The translations under genes and the position numbers were made by a program. From Sphingomonadales bacterium UBA6174 (GTDB taxonomy: Bacteria > Pseudomonadota > Alphaproteobacteria > Sphingomonadales > Sphingomonadaceae): a DNA stretch of 5,936 bases. The DNA lies in NCBI GenBank assembly GCA_002422945.1, contig DITW01000046.1, forward strand, positions 6,047 through 11,982, given 5' to 3'. This document shows, piece after piece, positions 1 through 5,656 of the stretch. Each line of letters opens with the position of its first letter. Position 1 is the first letter of the stretch. Below the pieces are notes generated by a model. The model was not told the DNA's origin, searched no databases, and worked only from the letters and a program-made list of their open reading frames with translations.

Positions 1-893
1 ACGTAAAAGCTGACATCGGCGATGGCGACAATCGCCTTATACCCGCCGGGATTGGCGGGATCATCATCCGGCGTCGCCCAGACCGCATCGTCAAAATCGC
101 GGGCATCGACTGGATCGATGGCGATGATCGGCAGATGGCGCAAATCTTCGCGGCCTTCGCCCAATGCCTGCGCCGCCATCTGTTCGGCCTCGGTTATCAC
201 TTCTGTGGGGAAATGATCGGGAATGCCGAATTTATGGATCGCGATCAGGCTGAACGAACGCGGCGCAAATGGGTCGCCCAGCACTTCCGTCACCCGTGCG
301 GTGATGCGCGGCGGGCGTCCGGCCTTTTCCGCCAGCACGAGATCGCCGGGCTTGGCATTGCCAAGGTCGCTGATGATCGTGTCGCGGCGTTCTTTCTTGT
401 CGACCGGGCGCAGCCATGCCCGGTTTTCCATCATCTCGACCACGCCAAGGATCAACTCCTCGCCGCGCGCGAGCTTCTTCATCGGATGGGCGATCACGCC
501 ATGGCCCGCCTCTTCGGTGCGGGCGAGAATGCGATCCCCGATGGCCAGCGCCGACCGCCGCCGCCCTTCGATCACCCGAATACGGGGCGGGGGCTTGCCT
601 TCGGCCTGCCAGCTTTCCGGCACGGCGAAAACCTGATCCCCATCGGCATCGACGATCCGCAGCACCGTCACCTTCGGTACGCCGCCCATTTTATGAAAGG
701 CGCGGCCCGGGGCGGAATCGATCAGCCCTTCATCCGCCATGTCCTTTAACAACGCCTTGAGCGCGATCTTGTCATGCCCGCGCAACCCAAAGGCGCGCGC
801 AATCTCCCGCTTTCCGGCGGGCTGGGCCGACTTGGCAATGAAGTCGAGGATTTGCTGCCGACTGGGCAATGGGTCATGTGAAGAACGGGTCAT
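1..893 (-). CDS. rnr: Ribonuclease R, N-terminal part (3' end beyond left edge)
   Basis: Ribonuclease R is a processive 3'-to-5' exoribonuclease of the RNB (RNase II) family that degrades structured RNA in the cytoplasm. The frame is open from the ATG at 893-891 to the left edge, giving 297 full codons. Residues ~10-65 resemble the N-terminal winged-helix domain (PSRQQILDFI, then KREIARAFGLRG). A basic linker and cold-shock-like RNA-binding region follow (~75-235). The RNB catalytic domain begins near residue 250. All four metal-binding aspartates of the family motif are visible as D260, D266, D268 and D269 in AIDPVDARDFDDAVW. The rest of RNB and the C-terminal S1 domain are outside the window; the family is usually 700-800 aa. 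No in-frame ATG, GTG or TTG was found just upstream of 893 and no strong Shine-Dalgarno sequence precedes it, so this start is the best choice but is not supported by an RBS. It lies 99 bp downstream of the receptor gene on the same strand, with a terminator between, so separate transcription is likely. Confidence 0.95.
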   Translation of the reverse strand, partial: MTRSSHDPLPSRQQILDFIAKSAQPAGKREIARAFGLRGHDKIALKALLKDMADEGLIDSAPGRAFHKMGGVPKVTVLRIVDADGDQVFAVPESWQAEGKPPPRIRVIEGRRRSALAIGDRILARTEEAGHGVIAHPMKKLARGEELILGVVEMMENRAWLRPVDKKERRDTIISDLGNAKPGDLVLAEKAGRPPRITARVTEVLGDPFAPRSFSLIAIHKFGIPDHFPTEVITEAEQMAAQALGEGREDLRHLPIIAIDPVDARDFDDAVWATPDDDPANPGGYKAIVAIADVSFY

Positions 894-934
894 TCGAATA
901 CATGTAGGGCCGGTGCTGTCCGGATGAAAGCGCC

Positions 935-965
935 AAAAAAAGGGGACGCGGTCGCCCGCATCCCC
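935..965 (-). terminator. Intrinsic terminator of the TonB receptor gene
   Basis: Read on the minus strand, a GC-rich stem (965-957 paired with 950-942, GGGGA.GCG against CGC.TCCCC with one mismatch) with a 6-nt loop (956-951) is followed directly by seven U residues (941-935). This is the classic rho-independent layout. It starts 28 bp after the receptor stop codon, so it should end that transcript before rnr. Confidence 0.85.
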
Positions 966-992
966 TCTTTGTTATTCATCAAAGCAAGTAGG

Positions 993-3884
993 TCAGAATT
1001 TCACCCGCGCCGAAATCCGCATGTAGCGGCCTACCAGATCATAATTGGTCGCCGATGTATTGGATTGATCGGATAGATCGTACAGTGGTGTTGGCTTATT
1101 GTTGAGCAGATTATCCACCGACAGGTTGATCGTGACATTTTCCGTCACATCGCAGCCCAAGGCCAGATCGAAATAATGTTTCGCCGCCACTTTATAAGAT
1201 GGATAGCGCACTTCGAACCCGCTGCCGGCATTTGCTTCGTCAATCGGATCATAAGCCGAGAATGATCCATGATAGCCGCCGATATAGCGATGGGTCAGCG
1301 TCGCGGACACACCACTCTTTTCAACTGTCAGGCGAGATACGGCCTTCCATTTCGGCAAGAAACCCTGATCGGAAAACAGCCCCGCGCCATCGGCAGTGCC
1401 ACGGATCGCATCGCTGATTTTATAATGAAGCAGGCGGCCAATATTGGTGTTGATGCCGAACACCCATGCCGATGCGGTTTCCACGCGATAGCCAAGGCCG
1501 ATGTCGATCCCGCTGACCTTATATTTCGCTAGATTGGCAAAGCCGATCGCATTGATGATCGTATCGCCCGATGCGGAACGTGATAGACGGCTGCATGCCT
1601 TGGCATCGCCATTGATGTAACAGGCATCCACCATCGCCTGTGCACCACTATACTCCGACAGGATCGCATTTTTGATGCTGATATCATAATAATCGACCGT
1701 GGCGGACAATCCCTTCAACAGGCCGCCATCGGCAAATTCGCGGCCATTGAATACCGCGCCGATGGTGATCGTATCACCCTTTTCCTCTTTCAGATTGCGA
1801 TTGCCGACGCGGGTGGCGTTGACCTGCAGATTGGAGGCCACAAAGCTGTCGGGATCGACGCCCGAGGCAAGGCAGCGTGCCTGCACCGCAGCGCCGCCAT
1901 CGAAGAACCGGCTGTCGCACGGGTCGAGCACCACCGGGAAATCCTGATCGGCCGCGCGATAGAGTTCGAACACATTGGGCGCGCGGGTGGCGCGCTGATA
2001 CATGCCGCGCAAACGCAGGCCGCCGACAGGTTCGAACGTGCCGCCCGCTTTATAGGTCAGGACCGAGCCAACGGTAGAATAATCCGAAAGCCGCGCGCCA
2101 AATTCAAGATTGAACGACTTGGCGATGGGGACAATGGTTTCGCCGTAAAACTCCTTGACGGTGAAGCTGCCACTGATCGGGTCGGAGGCGTTGAAGCCGA
2201 CAATATCGTCCGCCTGTTTTGCCGCATCCGGGACGGAGGAGCTTTGTTCCTTGCGATATTCGACGCCGAGCGCCATGGCCAGCGGCCCTGCGGGAAGATC
2301 CGCCAGTTTGCCTGAAAGATTGCCACCCGCCACCACGCGCTTGATCGTCGTGCGGTCGGTAAGCGACGGATAGAGCAGATAGCCGACCTGCGATTTTGTC
2401 AGCGTGCCGCCAAAGAAATTGGCGAAACTGCCCGCTGCCGCACAGCCCGCAGGCGCACCCGTGGGGCAGCCATTGAGCGCCGCCTGCAAGCGTGATGTCG
2501 ACAGGTCATTCTTCGTAATCGTGTCGATGGATGTCCGGCCATAAGTGACCTCGGTTTCCCATTTCCAATTATCCCCCAGCGCGCCCCGCAGCCCAAGGCT
2601 GCCATTGAACAGGTCGGATTTGAATTCCTGCACACGCGCACCCAATTCCCACATGCGTCGTTCTACAGTGGCGTGCGCGGTTGGATCGGCACGCTGGGCA
2701 AGGGCAGCTCTGGCCGAAGCGGAAAGCAGGGGGCTGTTGGGGTCGATCGTCACCCCTTCCGATGCCGCGAGCGGCGACGACGCCAATTGGTTTGCCGAAC
2801 TCGTATGGGAATAGGTGAAGTCCATGAAAGCCGTCAGCGTGTCGGTCAGATCATAATGACTAAAGGCAGACACCGAATAACGTTGCGACGGAATCTGAAT
2901 ATAATTGACCGGCGCGAAATTATAACGGTCGCCACCAAAGGCGCTGGACACCGGGCAGAAACCGCGCGCGGTCCCATCGGGGGCAAAGCTGATGGTGCGG
3001 TTGCCATTCGGGTTCACAAATCCGCCACTCGCCAGAAAACTGCCGCAAGGGCTGCCATTCGCCAGCTTTTGATTGGCGGCGAACGGCACGCGCGGGTTCG
3101 GATTTGACGGGTTGCTGACAATGCTGCCGGTCGTCCCACGCGATGAACCGCCCTGAATGAACCGTCCGCCAATTTCGGCCGTGCCTGCGAGGCCGGTTTC
3201 ATCAATAGCGGTGTAGCTGCGTTGTGACGCGAGAATGCCCCGGCGCTGATACCAGTCACCATATAGGGTGATATTGCCGCGATTATCGGCGAGGTTGCTG
3301 CCCAAAGTGACCGACCCGGTATATTCTGCCCCATCGCCGCGCGATGAAATGCCCGTGCCCGCATCAAGCTCTATGCCTTCGAAATCCTGTTTCAGGACGA
3401 AATTGACCACGCCGGACATGGCATCCGATCCATAAACTGCCGATGCACCACCAGTGACGACGTCCACCCGTTCGATCAGGCCGGTGGGGATCTGGTTGAC
3501 ATCGACGATGCCATCCTGACCAGAACCAATGAAGCGACGGCCATTGACCAGCACCAGGGTGCGTGACGCGCCAAGGCCGCGCAGATCGATTGTCGCCTGC
3601 CCGCCGCCCGGATTATTCGATGCGGATGTAGATGCTGGCACGAACTGCGGCAGTTGGTTCAACACCCCCTCGATGGTGACAGCGCCGGTTTGGGCAATCA
3701 CATCGGCCGATACGACCGAAATCGGGCTGGTGCCCTGCAGATCGGGTCGGGCAATGCGTGAACCGGTGACGATAATCATATCGGCGGCTTCATTGGCCGC
3801 TTTCTCTTCCGCAAAGGCCGGTGCGGTGATCGTGCCGGCAAGGACCGAGCTTGCCAGAAGCTTGAATACACATTTACGCAACAT
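993..3884 (-). CDS. TonB-dependent outer-membrane receptor
   Basis: This is a complete 963-aa outer-membrane transporter that would use energy from TonB-ExbB-ExbD to import a scarce or bulky substrate into the periplasm. A Sec signal peptide is visible at residues 1-25 (basic MLRK, hydrophobic stretch, AFA before EE). A TonB-box-like segment DMIIVTGS lies at ~35-42. The plug spans ~50-165, with the family patterns IDLRGLGASRTLVLVNGRR (99-117) and VDVVTGGASAVYGSDAMSGVVNF (140-162). The beta-barrel follows, with the conserved RGMYQRATRAPNVFELY (626-642) and a terminal aromatic residue (VKF) typical of outer-membrane proteins. The start ATG at 3884-3882 has a strong Shine-Dalgarno sequence (GGAGGGGG, 3896-3889) 4 nt away. 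The stop is TGA at 995-993. There is no FecR-like extension or siderophore gene nearby. The subfamily is very common in sphingomonads and Caulobacter, and its substrates are mostly unknown. Four pairs of cysteines occur in the barrel part (280/310, 473/481, 656/671, 755/764). Confidence 0.95.
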   Translation of the reverse strand: MLRKCVFKLLASSVLAGTITAPAFAEEKAANEAADMIIVTGSRIARPDLQGTSPISVVSADVIAQTGAVTIEGVLNQLPQFVPASTSASNNPGGGQATIDLRGLGASRTLVLVNGRRFIGSGQDGIVDVNQIPTGLIERVDVVTGGASAVYGSDAMSGVVNFVLKQDFEGIELDAGTGISSRGDGAEYTGSVTLGSNLADNRGNITLYGDWYQRRGILASQRSYTAIDETGLAGTAEIGGRFIQGGSSRGTTGSIVSNPSNPNPRVPFAANQKLANGSPCGSFLASGGFVNPNGNRTISFAPDGTARGFCPVSSAFGGDRYNFAPVNYIQIPSQRYSVSAFSHYDLTDTLTAFMDFTYSHTSSANQLASSPLAASEGVTIDPNSPLLSASARAALAQRADPTAHATVERRMWELGARVQEFKSDLFNGSLGLRGALGDNWKWETEVTYGRTSIDTITKNDLSTSRLQAALNGCPTGAPAGCAAAGSFANFFGGTLTKSQVGYLLYPSLTDRTTIKRVVAGGNLSGKLADLPAGPLAMALGVEYRKEQSSSVPDAAKQADDIVGFNASDPISGSFTVKEFYGETIVPIAKSFNLEFGARLSDYSTVGSVLTYKAGGTFEPVGGLRLRGMYQRATRAPNVFELYRAADQDFPVVLDPCDSRFFDGGAAVQARCLASGVDPDSFVASNLQVNATRVGNRNLKEEKGDTITIGAVFNGREFADGGLLKGLSATVDYYDISIKNAILSEYSGAQAMVDACYINGDAKACSRLSRSASGDTIINAIGFANLAKYKVSGIDIGLGYRVETASAWVFGINTNIGRLLHYKISDAIRGTADGAGLFSDQGFLPKWKAVSRLTVEKSGVSATLTHRYIGGYHGSFSAYDPIDEANAGSGFEVRYPSYKVAAKHYFDLALGCDVTENVTINLSVDNLLNNKPTPLYDLSDQSNTSATNYDLVGRYMRISARVKF

Positions 3885-3888
3885 ACTA

Positions 3889-3914
3889 CCCCCTCCGCCA
3901 TGCGAAGTATTATA
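3889..3914 (-). promoter_or_regulatory. Candidate -10 box and Shine-Dalgarno of the receptor gene
   Basis: On the minus strand a perfect TATAAT occurs at 3914-3909, with the Shine-Dalgarno sequence GGAGGGGG at 3896-3889 and the start codon at 3884. If this -10 is used, transcription would begin near 3902 and leave a leader of about 17-20 nt. The hexamer at the expected -35 spacing (around 3937-3932, GTCAAC) is a poor match to TTGACA, so the promoter may need an activator or may not be the true one. The Shine-Dalgarno sequence is firm; the -10 call is moderate. Confidence 0.5.
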
Positions 3915-3931
3915 TCCTTCGCAATTATGCG
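3901..3931. promoter_or_regulatory. Inverted repeat enclosing the -10 box (operator-like)
   Basis: TGCGAAG (3901-3907) and CTTCGCA (3917-3923) form a perfect 7-bp inverted repeat with a 9-bp spacer, and the candidate TATAAT of the receptor lies in that spacer. The CGCA end of the right arm can also pair with TGCG at 3928-3931 across 4 nt, giving an alternative smaller dyad. A repressor bound here would block RNA polymerase directly. It could instead form a leader hairpin if transcription starts further upstream. No known regulator's consensus was recognised. Confidence 0.45.
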
Positions 3932-4041
3932 GTTGACTCGGTTCCCACCCCGTGCAGGCACCAACAATTCCTTAGTTACACATTCATTCGCCAATCATAG
4001 CAACATAGTAAAAAATGAATTCACGAATTAATTTCACATTA

Positions 4042-4059
4042 TGTTACCTATTTGTAACA
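4042..4059. promoter_or_regulatory. Perfect dyad TGTTAC-N6-GTAACA (operator-like)
   Basis: TGTTAC (4042-4047) and GTAACA (4054-4059) are perfect inverted arms separated by 6 bp. The total length of 18 bp is typical of a dimeric helix-turn-helix regulator's site. It is centred about 166 bp upstream of the receptor start and about 70 bp from the 3' end of the regulator gene. A further GTTAC half-site occurs at 3975-3979. The sequence does not match the TTTGCAA motifs of the ScfR family, so a different regulator is implied if the site is real. Confidence 0.4.
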
Positions 4060-4066
4060 AAATGGG

Positions 4067-4121
4067 TATAATTATTATTTATTTATTATATTTTTATTAA
4101 TTAATAATATAATTATAATTA
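4067..4121. other. 55-bp tract of A and T only
   Basis: Every base from 4067 to 4121 is A or T, in an otherwise GC-rich window. The tract includes the TAA stop codon of the regulator gene (4121-4119) and a perfect 14-bp palindrome (4094-4107). It could act as an upstream curved or UP-like element for the receptor promoter, or as a site for a nucleoid protein. It also contains several chance TATAAT-like hexamers on both strands, which are not reported as promoters. Confidence 0.6.
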
Positions 4122-5528
4122 GCCTACCCGATACGGCACGACATCGCGCACATCCGGGTCCACCAGTGCGGGCCGGTCGGCGGGCGGGAAGGCGCGTTGG
4201 TCGCAATCGGGGCGGGGGCACAGGCGGCAGCTAATGCCAATCGGCGTCGGGTTGCCGTTCCCGCCCATATCGACATGATCGGCATAGATGAACTGATGTG
4301 CCTGCCCGACCTCGCAGCCCAAGGCGACGGCATAGCGCCTCGGCGCGCGGGTGAAGCTGCCGGACGGTTTCACCAGTCCCTTGGCCATCGACACATAGCG
4401 CACGCCATCGGGGGTTTCGGCCAATTGGACGAGGATGCGGTCGGGAATGGCGACGGCCTCATGCACGATCCACAACGGGCAAGCGCCGCCAAAACGCGCG
4501 AATTGCAGCCGGGTCGCGCTGTGGCGCTTGGTGATATTGCCCGCCATGTCCACCCGCAGGAAATAAAAGGGGACGCCGCGTTCGCCGGGGCGTTGCAGGG
4601 TGGAGAGGCGGTGGCAGGCCTGTTCGAAGCTCACCCCGAATTGCTGGCACAAGGCGTCGATATCGTGGCGCAGCGCTGCCGCTCGTTCGCGATAACGGCC
4701 ATAAGGCATCAGGATCGCGCCCGCCGCATAATTGGCAAGGCCGATCCGTAACAAGGTGCGTGCCTCATCCGACAGGCCGGGCGATGTCCACGCGATTTCG
4801 CCCATATTCGCCGCCATTTCCAGCGCCGCCAGTTGATGGGCGATGACAAAGCGCCGGCTTTCCGGCGGCAGTGCGGCATTGACGCGCAATTCGCGCTGGG
4901 ATCGGCTGAATTGTCGCAATGGCGCGGAGACGGGTGCGCTCGCGACCCGAATGCCATGGCGCTGCTGCAGGCGATGGACGAGCGCGCCCTCGCTCACCAT
5001 CTCGCCATCGGCAATGTCGCGCGATAATTGCTCGGCGGCGCGATCCAGCGCATCGACATAATTGCCCGACCAATGGAACCAGTCGCGCACTTCTTCCCAT
5101 GGCAGGCGGGCCGGATCGCCCACGCCGCTGGCCAGCGCATCATCATGGATGCGGACCTGTTCCTGACTTTGGCGAAAACCATCGTGCATCGCGATCATCC
5201 GCTCGGCCAAGGCGGGCTGCTGTTCGGCAAAACGATAGAGGGTCTCGGCATCGATCGGCGGCCCCGGTATCGCGGGATCGGCCAGAGCCTCGGCCAGCGC
5301 CGCAATCCGGCCCGTGACCTGCTCCACCCCCAGCGGCTGCCAATCACCGGCAAAGCGTTCGCCCAATGTTGTCAGCAGCGCAGCGGTCAATGGCCGGTCG
5401 TCATGTTCGATCTGGCTGAGATAGCTGGTCGAAATCCCCAAAAGCGCCGCCATATCCGCCTGTTTCAACTGGCGGGCGGCGCGCAGCGCCCTGATGCGGC
5501 TACCGGCGTAAATACGATGTCGGGACAT
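4119..5528 (-). CDS. pccR: ScfR-family XRE transcriptional regulator, PccR-like
   Basis: This 469-aa protein has the layout of the short-chain fatty acyl-CoA regulator family (PrpR and RamB of actinobacteria, PccR of Rhodobacter), cytoplasmic DNA-binding proteins that respond to acyl-CoA status. Residues ~8-62 form an XRE helix-turn-helix (LKQADMAALLGISTSYLSQIE). Residues ~170-290 correspond to the IrrE/ImmA-like domain, but the HExxH zinc site is degenerate (HQLAA, 231-235), so peptidase activity is unlikely. Residues ~300-469 form the ScfR C-terminal domain, with FGGACPLW (C350) and a CRLCPRPDC cluster (C434, C437, C442); these four cysteines could hold an Fe-S cluster as reported for mycobacterial PrpR. 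I chose the ATG at 5528-5526. The in-frame TTG at 5549 would add only 7 residues and overlap the operator-like repeats. The stop is TAA at 4121-4119. The divergent neighbour pccB, 128 bp away, points to control of propionyl-CoA carboxylase. The family call is firm; the PccR name and propionyl-CoA as signal are inferred from context. Confidence 0.9.
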   Translation of the reverse strand: MSRHRIYAGSRIRALRAARQLKQADMAALLGISTSYLSQIEHDDRPLTAALLTTLGERFAGDWQPLGVEQVTGRIAALAEALADPAIPGPPIDAETLYRFAEQQPALAERMIAMHDGFRQSQEQVRIHDDALASGVGDPARLPWEEVRDWFHWSGNYVDALDRAAEQLSRDIADGEMVSEGALVHRLQQRHGIRVASAPVSAPLRQFSRSQRELRVNAALPPESRRFVIAHQLAALEMAANMGEIAWTSPGLSDEARTLLRIGLANYAAGAILMPYGRYRERAAALRHDIDALCQQFGVSFEQACHRLSTLQRPGERGVPFYFLRVDMAGNITKRHSATRLQFARFGGACPLWIVHEAVAIPDRILVQLAETPDGVRYVSMAKGLVKPSGSFTRAPRRYAVALGCEVGQAHQFIYADHVDMGGNGNPTPIGISCRLCPRPDCDQRAFPPADRPALVDPDVRDVVPYRVG

Positions 5529-5545
5529 GAAGCATAGCCTATTCC

Positions 5546-5572
5546 GCAAAGTCTATATTTGCAACTTTGCAA
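5546..5572. promoter_or_regulatory. Tandem TTTGCAA sites, candidate PccR operator
   Basis: TTTGCAA occurs twice with one base between (5558-5564 and 5566-5572), each containing the palindrome TTGCAA. The block AACTTTGCAA (5563-5572) matches the core of the known RamB site, and TTTGCAA half-sites are described for PccR and PrpR. A weaker inverted copy, GCAAAGT (5546-5552), faces ACTTTGC (5564-5570) across 11 bp. The sites lie 18-44 bp upstream of the regulator start, where a -10-like TATAGA (minus strand, 5557-5552) also lies, so autoregulation is plausible. Confidence 0.65.
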
Positions 5573-5589
5573 GATTACACAAGTTTAGT

Positions 5590-5602
5590 GTTGCAATGCA
5601 AC
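5590..5602. promoter_or_regulatory. 13-bp perfect palindrome GTTGCA-A-TGCAAC
   Basis: The arms GTTGCA (5590-5595) and TGCAAC (5597-5602) are perfect inverted repeats around a single A. It shares the TTGCAA core with the tandem sites and lies 55 bp upstream of the pccB start, closer to pccB than they are. It is best read as a second binding site for the same regulator, placed to act on pccB. I could not fix a pccB -35/-10 pair with confidence. Confidence 0.5.
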
Positions 5603-5656
5603 CGCCAATGCAGAAAGGGCAGGCCAAAGCGAATCCGAACAGGCAAAGGGGCCGTT

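Larger units (their letters stand above)
3885..4118. other. 234-bp AT-rich intergenic region upstream of the receptor
   Basis: This gap holds the receptor's regulatory region and the 3' flank of the pccR-like gene. From the receptor side it contains the Shine-Dalgarno sequence, a -10-like box inside an inverted repeat (3901-3923), a mixed stretch (3932-4010) with no gene, the dyad at 4042-4059 and an A/T-only tract from 4067. No convincing GC-rich intrinsic terminator for the regulator gene is present; the only stem-forming sequence after its stop is an A/T palindrome (4094-4107) that would be weak. A minus-strand open frame starting at 3994 is only an out-of-frame overlap with the receptor 5' end and is not called. 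Confidence 0.7.

Noticed and set aside
135..749. 204-aa plus-strand open frame across the rnr region
   Set aside because: It is the antisense shadow of rnr. The minus strand gives a coherent RNase R sequence with catalytic aspartates, while the plus-strand translation is arginine/histidine-rich with no recognisable domain.
3909..3946. ECF sigma promoter (GGGAAC at 3946-3941, minus strand) for the receptor
   Set aside because: GGAAC resembles a general-stress EcfG -35, but no CGTT-type -10 occurs 16-18 nt downstream.
3776..3994. 72-aa minus-strand frame overlapping the receptor start and leader
   Set aside because: It is out of frame with the receptor, becomes arginine/proline-rich where it overlaps the receptor coding sequence, and has no domain likeness.
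4067..4118. Fur box or intrinsic terminator in the A/T tract
   Set aside because: No 19-bp Fur-like dyad with the expected G/C positions is present, and the palindromes there contain no G or C, so a stable terminator stem is not supported.
4197..5537. Plus-strand open frames of 184 and 169 aa opposite the regulator gene
   Set aside because: Both are antisense to a well-supported ScfR-family gene; GC-rich codon structure produces such long opposite-strand frames.
5526..5549. Longer regulator start at an in-frame TTG (5549)
   Set aside because: It adds only 7 residues lacking family likeness, uses a rare start codon and runs into the operator-like repeats; the ATG at 5528 fits the family start MSRHRIYAGSRIR better.
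5552..5602. Firm sigma-70 promoter for pccB
   Set aside because: TTGCAA could serve as a -35, but no hexamer at 16-18 nt spacing resembles TATAAT, so no promoter was called.
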